The notes under the pieces: generated by a model
Databases searched by the model: none
The model's input: only the letters and a program-made list of their open reading frames with translations
What the model was told of the DNA's origin: nothing
Made by a program: the position numbers and the translations under genes
DNA from: Cytidiella melzeri
Taxonomy: Eukaryota > Basidiomycota > Agaricomycetes > Polyporales > Irpicaceae
Assembly (NCBI GenBank): GCA_022592445.1
Contig: JABYQR010000302.1
Location: 1 to 54,950, forward strand
DNA length: 54,950 nt
Direction: 5' to 3'
Part shown: positions 1-10,816 of the stretch, piece after piece
How the letters are laid out: every line of letters begins with the position of its first letter
How positions within the stretch are numbered: position 1 is the stretch's first letter

Positions 1-271
1 AAAAGTTCAACGCCTTGCAACCGTACATTGGCTCAATTTGTCATGTATACCTGGACGACATCGTGATCTAGTCGCAGACGGTTGAAGAACATCGCAAAAC
101 CGTTGCTCTTGTACTTGAAGCCTTAAGGGAAAATCGTTTATTCTGCTCGCCCAAGAAAACTCAGCTCTTCTGTCTCGAACTTGACTTCTTAGGCCATCAT
201 ATCTTGCAACGAGGAGTTGAGGCCGATACAAGAAAAGTAGATAGCATTCTTTCTTAGCCAACACCCAACAG
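1..271 (+). pseudogene. Ty3/gypsy reverse transcriptase, 5' part of interrupted pol (outer element)
   Basis: The translation contains the YLDD catalytic motif of a Ty3/gypsy reverse transcriptase (positions about 48-60), followed by the thumb region that normally precedes the RNase H domain. The rest of the element lies left of the window. A TAG directly after the YLDD block and a second TAG near position 255 break the frame; the second sits where the family has Trp (TGG). At 271 the frame is cut by insertion of another gypsy element, and the same polyprotein resumes at 8,000. The two halves join across the 5-bp duplication AACAG. Confidence 0.88.
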
Positions 272-997
272 TGACATGGATAGTCCAACAGAGACCGGAT
301 TTTTCCAAACAATGTCACAAGTTTACAGCCTTGGGCGCCTATCTAGAGCGCTTATTTTTTGGCTAGGAGCGTTACCGGACCTAACCCTAACCCGGGTCAC
401 GTGACATCTTGCCTTATTTATCAATAGTCCAGACCCAAACCCTAGACTCAGTCTGGAGCGGTTCCAGATCAACCTAGGCTATTGTTCTATTGTTCCTCTT
501 CCATTGATGGGGATTCCCCAGGGATTCCCCCAGGTCTTATTGTTCTATTGTTCTTATCCTATTGGTCTATTGTTTTATTGTTCTACGTACCCTGGTCCTT
601 GACAGTTACTCAGGTCCTTGACAGTTACTTAGGTCCTTGACAGTTACCCTGGTTCTTTATTGTTCTATTGTTACTCCAGTCCCACAGTTACTCCAGTCCC
701 TAGTGTGGGAACTGGTGCACAGACCACCCAGACCCAGTATATATAGTACCCCTTACCCTCCCTGGTTCTGCATCTTGACCTCTTCGTCATTTGCACTGCC
801 AGGTGAGTTACTCAATGTAACCTAGTATAAGCATAATATTAACTTCGTCATTTGCACTGCCAGTATCCGGCCTCAGTGCCTGCTTGCTTGCTCATCATCG
901 ACTTTGACCTCGTTGTCGTCGTTGGAGATCTACCCCCTTCCTCTCTACTTCACTCCCTTTCTAGGGTTATCAGCATAGCAGCAGTCGCTACGCGACA
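272..997 (+). repeat. 5' LTR of inner gypsy element (726 bp)
   Basis: Begins TGACATGG and ends CGCGACA. It contains three head-to-tail 19-bp units (594-650, core GGTCCTTGACAGTTAC), ATTGTTCT-rich stretches, and a TATA-like tatatatag at about 739-747. A 21-bp direct repeat (782-802 and 843-863, core TTCGTCATTTGCACTGCCAG) frames a 61-bp segment that starts GTGAGT and ends CCAG. The copy at 7,274-7,999 appears identical. Confidence 0.95.
803..863 (+). other. Candidate spliceosomal intron inside the LTR
   Basis: The sequence CAG/GTGAGT at 800-808 and an ATTAAC branch-like motif, followed by CCAG at 860-863, define a 61-bp segment of the size of the host introns seen in this window. It lies downstream of the TATA-like box, so it would be in the transcript leader. 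Splicing is inferred only from consensus. The 3' splice site is the end of the second copy of a 21-bp repeat, so a tandem duplication is the alternative explanation. Confidence 0.35.
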
Positions 998-1169
998 TTA
1001 GGTCAAGATACCACACAGCTACCGGCACGACTGCCCTTAGCTTGGATCAAGTCCTCCTGTTCCCCCAGTTTTTAAAAGTTTATTCCCCCCTACATTTGAG
1101 AGTAAGCCATCGCCGTCCGTCTTGACGTGCTTGATCGCTGACTCGTTCACTTTCCGTGGTTGATTCTTA

Positions 1170-1928
1170 GTGCCGAAAGAATCCCACTCCCGTTTCACCG
1201 CTCGCCCAGATCCTTTGCATAAGGATCTGAATCAAGCGCGTCGAGAAGTCCAGATCCACCGTGCCCTACCTCAGGCCGTGTTTGATCAACTTGACGCAGA
1301 GCACGCACGTGGCCAGAGTCACAAATACACGGAGAAGGAACTCAAGGCTATTGCCTCCTACGTCGGTCGTCGTAAACCCAAGGGTTCTGCCCTCACACAC
1401 AGATTCCCCACAGTAGAGGAGTTTGAGAAACTCCGCACAGAATCCAAAGAGTTCGCCGCCCGCACCGCACGCGAACGAGCACAGGCTCTAGCAAACCTTC
1501 CTAAGAAGCCCTCTCTAGCAGAACGCTTCACAGCCCGGCCCGCTACCAACCCTAGCGCAGCCCTCATAGCAGCTAAGCCGATTCTCATCGACTTCCGCAA
1601 GCATACTGTTGAAGACCTTTGCGGTATCTTCACTCCCAAGCTCACTGCTACCCTCCAACGTCTGTCGATTCTCCCCACCATCGACAAATACCACCAGCTT
1701 CATAAAGATACAAAGCGTCAGTTTGAGCAGGAGAAACAGAAGCTAGAGAAGCTTCTAGAGGAATTACCAACCCGAGCCCCTGTCATCACTCATCGTGAGT
1801 GGCAGCTGCTGGATTGGGGATTAAAGGCAATTGGGAAAATCAGTTTCACGGGTCTAAGGAGGAACTACGAGCAGGTGTTCAAAGGGTTAGATAAAGTTTG
1901 GGCGGACGAGTACTTCATCTCGTTCTGA
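1170..1928 (+). CDS. Extra ORF upstream of gag in the inner gypsy element (252 aa)
   Basis: A 252-codon open frame rich in Lys, Arg, Glu and Leu, with a predicted helical, charged middle region and no zinc knuckle or catalytic motif. The first in-frame codon is GTG where the related ORF at 53,427 has ATG in the same MPxxxSRF-like context, so the start codon seems to be lost. The last about 45 residues (REWxxL...LKxxGxISF pattern) match the end of the 259-aa ORF at 53,427-54,206, which sits in the same place in a different gypsy element. It ends only 12 bp before the degenerate gag. Function unknown; a gag-like structural protein is possible, but no gag domain is visible. It is the only long intact frame in this element. 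Confidence 0.6.
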   Translation: MPKESHSRFTARPDPLHKDLNQARREVQIHRALPQAVFDQLDAEHARGQSHKYTEKELKAIASYVGRRKPKGSALTHRFPTVEEFEKLRTESKEFAARTARERAQALANLPKKPSLAERFTARPATNPSAALIAAKPILIDFRKHTVEDLCGIFTPKLTATLQRLSILPTIDKYHQLHKDTKRQFEQEKQKLEKLLEELPTRAPVITHREWQLLDWGLKAIGKISFTGLRRNYEQVFKGLDKVWADEYFISF

Positions 1929-1940
1929 ATAGAATACAGT

Positions 1941-3534
1941 GTGGCTTCCCAAAGTCCCAATAGCAGCATTTGGTCCAGAGATCATCTTCCGTGCGAAAAC
2001 TATCCCCACGCCTTCAACAACCAGACTGTCAGAGACAAAAGCTACGACCCAGAGGAAGGACATCAGATTTGTGAAGCACAACCGTGTCCCAACCGATACA
2101 ACAGAGTAGAATATCCTGGTCGTTACGCAAATCAGTATTGATCCATCCATCACTGGCAGGAAGATTGCATTCTTGAATCTCTCCCACCACTACCTGAACC
2201 TGAAGAAGATTTCGATCGAACCTTCACACAGGAACAATATCAGATGGATTCCACCAATGTCTCCCAGCATGCTTCCAGGGCAGCAACTCCCGCCCCCACA
2301 CAAGAGCCGTCCCCGCCCCCACAGCAGAACAGCTTCTGCACGCACTACTCCTGGGTCAGCAACAGCTGACACAAGCTATCACAGCCCTGGTTCAGAACCA
2401 GCAACAACCGGTAAACAATAGGTCACGGGAAAGGGTGTGGAAAAACCCGCCAGCTTTAAGGGCAATGCTAGTAGTGACGCACGTCGCTTTTTAGCTGCCT
2501 TCTCAATGTATGCGCAGTTCAACGAGAAGCTGTCTCCGTATAATGCCCAAGGTGGTCAGACTCGGTTGGATCATCTCTGGATTTCGTCGGCTCTGTCATT
2601 TATGACAGAAGATGCAGCAGTTTGGGCAACGCCCCACATGGACTTGATTGCCAGTCATCAAATGGCATTCAATGGTGATTGGGACGACTCCAGAACGGCG
2701 TTCAAAGCATGATTGAACCAGTTGATGAAATGGTGGTGCCAAGGCCAAGCTCAGGGAGCTGTGGCAAGGCAAAAGACGGTTCCCGAATACACGGCCTGAT
2801 TCCGGGAAATCATGGACAGGACAGGTACTCGACACAAGACCTTCGTGATCGCTACTATGAACATCTGAGCACCACGATTAAGGATGAACTAGTTCACACC
2901 GCACGGTCCCATGTCACCTTGTTGATCTGATCAATGTGGCACAGACATCGACAATCGTCTTCGGGTTCGAGCTCAGGAAAAGCTCGTGAACAAGGTCGAA
3001 CAGTCCCCAACGTGTTCAAATCTACCCCGGTCTCCACCTCGTCCCCGGCTCTTTTGTCCAACCGTCTCGTGATTCCAATGCTATGGAAATTGATGCCACT
3101 AAAGTCGGTCCCAATGGGAAAACACGTGCTGATTCATGAAAGCAATGAATGGAAGATGCTACGGATGTGGATCTAAGGAGCACCAGAAGAAAGACGGCAA
3201 ACATGATGGAATTGTGTGGACATTGTGGAGGCAACCATCAGACGCAAGTGTGCCAAAGCGGTTCCTTGGTACCCACCTAGGCAACAGAAGGTGGCTGCCA
3301 GCACTCTTTTCGATCCGTCCACTTCGGCCCCTCGTCGTCCTCGTCCGCGAGCCCTTACCTACCCCGCCCGCCGCAACCGTTGCCAGCTCTTCGTCTTCAA
3401 CTCCGTTTGACTACGATGCCATCATGAACAGATGTCATCCTCACGGACCAAGTCAAGCAGCTGGAATCAAAGGATTTTTAGAAAGGACTCCAGGTGAAAC
3501 CGCACCCTCGAGTCCCTCTAGAAAGACCTACTAG
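1941..3534 (+). pseudogene. Degenerate gag of inner gypsy element
   Basis: Fragments of a retrotransposon gag are readable in shifting frames. A Gln-rich segment near 2,330-2,430 leads into a block at 2,437-2,712 with the FKGNASSDARRFLAAF pattern typical of basidiomycete gag capsid domains. Near 3,145-3,260 there is a Cys/His cluster (CYGCGSKEH, then CGHCGGNHQTQVC) resembling CCHC knuckles. Several TAG/TGA stops and frameshifts between 2,710 and 3,150 rule out a functional product. The presumed start is GTG at 1,941, where the gag of the right-hand element has ATG. Confidence 0.75.
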
Positions 3535-3739
3535 AAGAAGTGGAGGACAATGATGATTCCCCCACGGACACAGTTTTAGTCCCCCTGTAGTAAATACCCG
3601 CCGCGCAGCACCGATTCGCAGCTTCAGTTTATTTAACAACATGTATAACTATTGAAACCTTGTCGTCCTGCATAGTACCGAAATAGACCGCTTAGCATGC
3701 ACTTCCGAGTTCCATACGCTCAAAGGAGTGTTCAGAGAA

Positions 3740-5719
3740 AAGGCATCAAAGCATGATTGACTCAGGAGCCACCGCTTATTCCTAGTCAAGACTTTGTCAA
3801 CGGCACCGAGTACGTACGGTCCCCTTAGAAAGACAGATCCCACTCCACAACATCGATGGGACTCTAAATCAAGGAGGACGAATCACACACAGAGCAGAGC
3901 TCGAACTACAAGTTGGGCTATCAAAGAAAAGCAACTTTTTGGTCACAGACATCGGACCAGAAGATTGCATTCTAGGCCTACCCTGGCTTCGCAAAGCAAA
4001 CCCCAAGATCAATTGGGCTACCGGAGAAATGGACTGGAAGCCGAAGAAGACTTAGCCCTTCCAGTCTATCACAGCCAATCGGAAGCAAGACAGGCCTGCT
4101 CAGGCCGGATCATTCAGGACACCAAGGAAGAGCTTTGGTCCTGTGCTAGCTTACGTACTCTACAGACATTGCGGCTAAAGCCCATCAATCCAAAGAGCAA
4201 CAGACGTTCGAACAGATGGTTCCAGAAGAATACCGCAGACACCAGAAAGTCTTTCCGAAGAAGCATCACAGCGCCTCCCAGAGCACCAACCCTGGGATCA
4301 CACGATTGATCTAACAGAGAACCCAAAGATGTTCAGATCCAAGGTCTACCCCATGTCTCCGAATGAACAAGCGGAGTTAGACAAGTTTATTGAGGAAACC
4401 TAGCAAAGGATATATTGTCCCATCCAAGTCGCCCATGGCCTCACCGGTATTCTTCGTCAAGAAGAAGGATGGCAAGCTTCGGCTTGTTCAGGATTATGAC
4501 GGTTGAATGACATCACAATCAAAAACCGCTACCCACTCCCCTTGGTATCAGACATTACCAATCGACTTTGTCAAGCCAAATCTTCACTAAGTTTGACGTA
4601 CATGGGGTTACCATAACATTCGATCAAAGAAAATGACGAATGGAAGGGTGCATTTGTGACAAACCGAGGGCTGTTCGAGCCTAAGGTGATGTTGTTTGGC
4701 ATGACCAATTCTCCAGCCACGTTTCAAGCAATGATGAACTCCATCTTTGCTGATCTCATTGCGGAAGGAAAGGTCTCTGTGTACCTGGATGACATCCTCA
4801 TCTTCAGCTCAGACATCACGGAACATCGTAAACTCGTCCATGAAGTACTAGCAAGACTTGAAGCCAATGACCTGTACCTTCGCCCCGAGAAATGCAAATT
4901 TGAACAGTCACAAGTCGAGTACTTAGGTCTAATCATCGGTAACGGAAAGATCCGTATGGACTCGGGTAAAATAGAAGCTATCACCAACTGGCCGGTACCA
5001 CAGAACCTCCGTGATGTACGCGGCTTTATTGGATTTGCCAACTTCTACCGATGTTTCATCAAGGACTTTGCACGGCATACTCGTCCCCTCCACGATCTTA
5101 CCAAGAAAGACCAACCTTGGAAGTGGGGAGAAGCACAGCAGAACGCCTTTCAAATGCTCAAAGATGCGTTCACTCAGGAACCAATTTTAGTCACATGGGA
5201 ACCCGATCGCCCCACACGTATTGAAGTTGATGCGTCTGGCTTTGCAACTGGAGGGTTCTATTGCAGAAACTAGAGGATGGACAATGGCACCCAGTAGCGT
5301 TCCGGTCTCAGTCTATGGCCGAAGCAGAACGGAACTATGAGATCTATGATCGAGAAATGCTCGCTATCATCAGGGCTCTCGAAGATTGGCGTCACTATCT
5401 GGAAGGATTACCCGCGCCCTTTGAGATTATCACAGATCATCAGAATCTGCAGTACTGGCGTACCGCTCAGGACCTGTCTAGACGACAAGCTCGGTGGTCC
5501 TTATACCTTAGCCGGTTTGATTTCGTGTTGACCCACAAACCCGGAAAGACCCTTACTCAAGGTGACCCGCTGTCCAGAGTTAGAACCTTGGAAGTACTAG
5601 ATGCATCAGACAACAAAGAACAAGTTGTGCTGAAACCCGAATACTTCCAAACCATAGCTGCCTCAAGTACTCTAGAAACAGACCCATTGGAAGCTCAAAT
5701 CAGAGACATCAGCCTTTGA
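3740..5719 (+). pseudogene. Protease, reverse transcriptase and RNase H remnants of inner gypsy pol
   Basis: An aspartic protease motif (MIDSGATAYS) is at about 3,751-3,780. Reverse transcriptase resumes at about 4,330 and is well preserved from 4,656 to 5,273, with the YLDD catalytic block at about 4,781-4,795. A 1-nt loss near 5,255-5,260 moves RNase H into another frame (5,261-5,719), where the LAIIRALEDWRHYL and ITDHQNL patterns are clear. Several stops in the protease to palm region (for example near 4,400 and 4,500) kill the frame. Domain order and motifs are those of Ty3/gypsy (Metaviridae). Confidence 0.88.
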
Positions 5720-5728
5720 GAAGCAGAG

Positions 5729-7255
5729 GTGGTTCAGGGATTAGCCAAGCTAAAGAAGGACGGACCCCGGAAGTTGACAGATGGTGGACTAGAGTGGGAA
5801 GAAGACAGCGGACTGGTGTACTACAAAGGAAAGCTGTACATTCCTAAAGATCGAGAAGTCCGAAAGGAGATTGTACGTCGATGCCACGATGCACTACCAG
5901 CAGGACATCCTGGCAAACACGCAACCCTGGAACTAGTAACACGGCACTATTGGTGGCCTCGTATGGCATCATTCATAGAACAATACGTCCTCGGATGTGA
6001 CAAGTGTCAGCGGACCAAATCAGCACAGCACCCGGTTGCCCCAATACAGCCTATCGAAGTACCAGACGGACCTTGGCAGGTGGTTGGTGTAGACTTAGTC
6101 GGACCACTCCCACGCAGTAAAGGTTTTGACATGGTTGCCGTGTACACAGACTTGTACAGCAAGCAAACACATGTAATTCCAACTCAGTCTACGGTCACAG
6201 CAGACGGTATAGCCGACCTTCACATCAGAGAGGTGTTCAGGCTCCACGGCATTCCCCGACAGTTCATATCCGATCGAGGACCCCAATTTGCAGCTCGTGT
6301 CATGCAAGCGTTGTACAAACGGCTAGGCATCACTGGCGCCATGACTACCGCCTACCACCCTCAGGCCAATGGTCAAACGGAAAGAACAAATCAAGAGGTA
6401 GAAAAGATTCTACGACTCTTCGTTGATCAACGACAAGATGATTGGGCAGAATACATCCCAGTGGCTGAATTCGCCATCAACTCCATGTCAACTCATCTAC
6501 GCAGCACTCTCCGTTTGAAGTCATGTACGGGTATCTACCGGACTTTACCATTCCCATTGGTTGTCAAAGTCGCATGCCGAACCTAGATGCACGTCTAGAA
6601 AAGCTCAGACAGGTTCGGGCAGAAGCCGAAGCTGCCTCGCGTCTATCTAAGGAAAAGATGGCCGAAGCTTCCGCATACACCCGCAGAACTACTCCAGTCT
6701 TCAAAGAAGGGGACCTCGTGTGGTTGTCTTCCAAGAACGTCAAAGTACATCAGCAGTCTGACAAGCTAGGGCCTAGACAGCTTGGTCCATTCACAGTTCT
6801 TCAGAAAACCGGTGAACATACGTATCGGATCAAACTCAAATCCGGATATCGTATTCACACAACATCAACGTTGAACGGCTATCTCTGTATGAGGAAACGA
6901 AGTAAACGGCCTCATACCAGAACCACCAGCACCGATCATAGTAGATGATCAACAAGTCTATGAAGTCGAGAAGATCCTAGACAGTCGGATCTATCGGAAG
7001 CAAATGCAGTACCTAGTCAAATGGAAAGGCTATGGAGAAGGCGATGTAACGTGGGAGCCTGCAGTAAATCTGACCAATGCGAAAGAGAGCATTGCAGAGT
7101 TCCATGCCAGACATACCAATGCACCTCAGAAATTGCCCAAAGCACTCTTCGACTCCATTCCTTGGAAACCGTTGGAGAACATCACAGAAGCTATTGCATC
7201 TGACCTCGAGTGGGCAGATGGTAAAGTCCCTGGTCTTAGTTCATCGAGGCGATGA
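5729..7255 (+). pseudogene. Integrase and chromodomain of inner gypsy pol
   Basis: The integrase has a readable HHCC zinc domain ending CDKCQRTK, and the DDE triad residues in the VDLVGPLP, FISDRGPQF and GQTERTNQEV contexts. A frameshift near 6,510 moves the C-terminal part to the frame 6,523-6,948, and another shift precedes the chromodomain (about 6,950-7,100, YLVKWKGYGEGDVTWEP). A C-terminal chromodomain marks the element as a chromovirus. In the family this domain steers integration toward marked chromatin. Both frameshifts are visible, so the protein cannot be made in one piece. Confidence 0.9.
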
Positions 7256-7261
7256 ATTTTA

Positions 7262-7270
7262 GGAGGGGGG
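7262..7270 (+). other. Polypurine tract of inner gypsy element
   Basis: The string GGAGGGGGG lies 3 bp upstream of the 3' LTR and just after the chromodomain stop. This is the expected position and composition of the plus-strand primer of an LTR retrotransposon. Confidence 0.8.
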
Positions 7271-7273
7271 TAA

Positions 7274-7999
7274 TGACATGGATAGTCCAACAGAGACCGG
7301 ATTTTTCCAAACAATGTCACAAGTTTACAGCCTTGGGCGCCTATCTAGAGCGCTTATTTTTTGGCTAGGAGCGTTACCGGACCTAACCCTAACCCGGGTC
7401 ACGTGACATCTTGCCTTATTTATCAATAGTCCAGACCCAAACCCTAGACTCAGTCTGGAGCGGTTCCAGATCAACCTAGGCTATTGTTCTATTGTTCCTC
7501 TTCCATTGATGGGGATTCCCCAGGGATTCCCCCAGGTCTTATTGTTCTATTGTTCTTATCCTATTGGTCTATTGTTTTATTGTTCTACGTACCCTGGTCC
7601 TTGACAGTTACTCAGGTCCTTGACAGTTACTTAGGTCCTTGACAGTTACCCTGGTTCTTTATTGTTCTATTGTTACTCCAGTCCCACAGTTACTCCAGTC
7701 CCTAGTGTGGGAACTGGTGCACAGACCACCCAGACCCAGTATATATAGTACCCCTTACCCTCCCTGGTTCTGCATCTTGACCTCTTCGTCATTTGCACTG
7801 CCAGGTGAGTTACTCAATGTAACCTAGTATAAGCATAATATTAACTTCGTCATTTGCACTGCCAGTATCCGGCCTCAGTGCCTGCTTGCTTGCTCATCAT
7901 CGACTTTGACCTCGTTGTCGTCGTTGGAGATCTACCCCCTTCCTCTCTACTTCACTCCCTTTCTAGGGTTATCAGCATAGCAGCAGTCGCTACGCGACA
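7274..7999 (+). repeat. 3' LTR of inner gypsy element (726 bp)
   Basis: Same sequence as 272-997 by direct reading, with the same 19-bp triplicate and TATA-like box. It is followed directly by the target duplication AACAG (8,000-8,004), after which the interrupted outer pol resumes. Confidence 0.95.
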
Positions 8000-10262
8000 A
8001 ACAGCGCGACGGAAGTTCTTTCTTAGGACTTGTACGCTACATCTCGGCTTCCTTCCTGCCCTTGCAGAACACACTAGAGTGCTAAACTCATTGACTAATA
8101 AGGAAGCAGAGCGAGATTTTGTCTGGACCACGGATCACGACATTGCTTTTGCTGCAGTAAAAAGACTTGTAACGTCCCGGGAATGTCTTACTTCTATCGA
8201 CCACAACAACCTCGGTACCAAGAAGATCTTTGTATCCTGTGATGCTAGCGACTATTGCACAGGCACAGTCTTATCGTTCGGAGACACTTTGGAATCTGCT
8301 CGCAATGTCGCCTTTGAATCCCAACAACTGCATGCAGCAGAGCTGAATTACCCTACGCATGAGAAGGAATTGCTTGCCATTGTTTGTGCGCTAAAGAAGT
8401 GGCATCTCGACCTCATTGGAGTACCTTTTCAAGTCTACACCGACCACCGAACTCTGGAGAACTTCCATAAACAGAAGCTTCTATCGCGGCAACAGGCTCG
8501 TTGGCAAGAATTCTTGGTGCAGTACAACTTCGAGATTGTTTATGTTGCTGGAGAGTTGAACACGCCAGCGGACTCTTTGTCTAGACAACGCGACATCGTC
8601 TCTTCTGAAAACTGCGGTGCTATATGGGATGCTACTATTGCGCTCGGATCGCGTCGAGACGCTGAAGTTTTGCACATTGGCGCCACGCAGCTTGTTCTTT
8701 CTGTCAACCCAGGCTGGTTACAAAAGATTGCTAAAGGTTATAACAAAGACAAGTGGGTTGTGAAGCTTGCTGGATTGATATGGGAAACGGCAAAGTCAGA
8801 AGCTCCAAAAGATTTGTGGTCTTTAGAGGGGATCGAGGTGCTGAGTCGAGGTTTATTGGAAGGGAAGTCTTGGATGGGTATGGTGTTCAGGAATGGCCTG
8901 TTGTACATTGGCGATCGTTTGGTCATACTGCGCGTAAACGAATTACGGGAGGCCCTTTTTAACTTGGCTCACGACGCGCTTGGTCATTTTGGCGCAGACA
9001 AATCTTACGCGGCCTTACGCTCTGGGTACTATTGGCCACACATGCGATCCGATATTGAGGCTCTATACATCCCGTCTTGTGAGGATTGCCAATGTAACAA
9101 GTCTTTGAATCGCAAGCCTGCTGGTCCTTTACATCCCCTGCCAATACCTGACGGGCGTTGCACAAGTGTTGCCATGGACTTCGTTGGGCCACTTCCTGAA
9201 GACGAGGGCGCAAATTGCATCTTGACCATGACATGTCGCCTTGGTTCGGATTTCCGAGTGGTGCCATGCCGCATTGACGATTCGGCTGAAGACATTGCTG
9301 CCCTGTTCTTCTGTCATTGGTATTGCGAAAACGGGTTGCCTCTTGATCTGGTCTCCAACCGCGATAAGCTCTTTGTGTCTAAATTCTGGAGGTCCCTCTG
9401 TAAGCTTACAGGCGTAAAGCAATGGATGTCGTCAGCATACCACCCGGAGACTGATGGCTCTAGCGAGCGGTCAAATCGCACACTCATTCAGGCGCTCCGT
9501 TAGAGAAACCAGAAAGGGTGGGCTCGCGCATTACCTCTAGTGCGTTTTAATTACATGAACACGGTGAACGCGTCCACCGGTTTCTCTCCTTTCCAATTAC
9601 GCCAAGGTTGCTCCCCTCATCTGATTCCCCCAGTTTTCAACACTCCTACCGTTACTCATGAAGAGATCACCGCGACGGACATTATACGTGAAACTGAGAC
9701 GGATGTGATGGAAGCCCAAGACAATCTTTTGCTCGCTAAAGCCTTGCAAGCCGTACAAGCAGACAAGAATTGTGAACCAGAGCGGAGATATGCTATAGGG
9801 GATTGGGTTCTTTTATCAACCTTTCATTGTCGAAGAGACTACATGCGAAAAGGAGATCACAGAGTCGCAAAATTCATGGTTTGCTACAATGGTCCATACC
9901 GTGTCTTACAGGCTTGGCCTGACTCCTCTGTCTACACTCTCGAGCTGCCAACTTCTATGGACATTTTTCCAACTTTTCATGCTTCGCTTTTGAAGCCTTT
10001 CCACGACAATAACAACAATCTGTTCCCTTCTCGCGCACATGCAGAGCCTGGTCCAATAATCACTCCTGATGGTCCCGAACACTTTGTGGAGCGCATACTC
10101 GACCGACGCCCTCGTGGTCGCGGTTTCCAATACCTTGTGCGGTGGGTCGGTTACGGCCCCGAACACGACCAATGGCCGCCTGGCGCGGAGGTTCGAGACC
10201 TCGTTCCATTAACGGATTTCTTACGGGAAAACAACATTCCGGATGTTGGTGAAGATGTGTAA
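8000..10262 (+). pseudogene. Ty3/gypsy pol, 3' part of interrupted outer element (RNase H, integrase, chromodomain)
   Basis: Continuation of the frame broken at 271. A small indel near 8,015 shifts the frame, then a long open stretch runs to a TAG at 9,501-9,503 and reopens in the same frame to 10,262. RNase H (DASDYCTGTVLSF, HEKELLAIVCALKKWHLDL), the HHCC integrase domain ending CEDCQCNKS, and the DDE core with the GSSERSNRTL glutamate are visible. A C-terminal chromodomain (about 10,075-10,190, YLVRWVGYGPEHDQW) ends the protein. Apart from a few stops it is far better preserved than the younger element inserted in it. Confidence 0.9.
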
Positions 10263-10282
10263 TTCTTCAGGATGGGTGAGAG

Positions 10283-10816
10283 TGTAACCCTGCGGGTTAC
10301 AACATGCATTATTTCTTTCATAGTTTCTTTATTCTACCATTTTTGGTACACGTTTGCATTTGGACTTTTCATACTTCTTTATCTTTCCCACACTCTTGCG
10401 ACACTTATGTACTACGACGCCTCCTTCGAGCCATCTCAGTTTTCCCCTCCGGCTCGAAGGTATGTACCACTACCTCTTAGTTATAGCGATATCTTGTACT
10501 TATGAGTTTTCCCCTCCAGCTCGAAGAATAAATTTTGTAAAAGTTCTCTTTCCGAGTGTTTCCTGCTCTGCAGCAGGTTTCCACATTGAAACCAACAATG
10601 AGTACTTCAGAGAAAACCCACAAAGGGGAGGTACCATGCAAGAAGCAGCAGAGACTGCTATACAAGCGCCAAAAACTGAAGAGAACAGGGACTGTTTACA
10701 CCATTCATCATACCAGATGATGACTCCTCAGCACCTGACCCACATTGTCCCCTGTTCAGGCATAATGACAGGATAGGCTATGAGAAAGGAAAACATTTCA
10801 ATCTTTTTTTTTGTAA
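10283..10816 (+). repeat. Probable start of the outer element's 3' LTR, plus unresolved sequence
   Basis: Twenty bp after the chromodomain stop, a purine stretch (GGGTGAGAG) is followed by TGTAACCCTGCGGGTTACA, a short palindrome that fits the start of an LTR. The matching 5' LTR is outside the window, so the end cannot be set. The last about 220 bp (10,597-10,810) hold short coding-like frames with a shift at about 10,710. They run up to the solo LTR that begins at 10,817. Confidence 0.5.

Larger units (their letters stand above)
272..7999 (+). mobile_element. Complete but defective chromodomain Ty3/gypsy LTR retrotransposon
   Basis: This is a 7.7-kb element with two 726-bp LTRs (272-997 and 7,274-7,999) starting TGACATGG and ending GCGACA. 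It is flanked by the 5-bp target duplication AACAG (267-271 and 8,000-8,004). The internal order is an extra ORF, gag, protease, reverse transcriptase, RNase H, integrase and chromodomain, then a purine tract, which is the order of chromoviruses. It inserted into the reverse transcriptase/RNase H region of another gypsy pol. Read base by base, the LTRs show no difference and no indel (constant offset of 7,002), so insertion was recent. The interior nevertheless carries many stops and frameshifts. Confidence 0.95.

Noticed and set aside
380..396. Telomere-like CCTAACCCTAACCC
   Set aside because: Only two units, inside the LTR and repeated in the other LTR; not a telomere.
637..825. 62-codon ORF present identically in both LTRs (also at 7,639-7,827)
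   Set aside because: It lies across the TATA box and leader of the LTR and is repeated only because the LTRs are identical; no protein family pattern.
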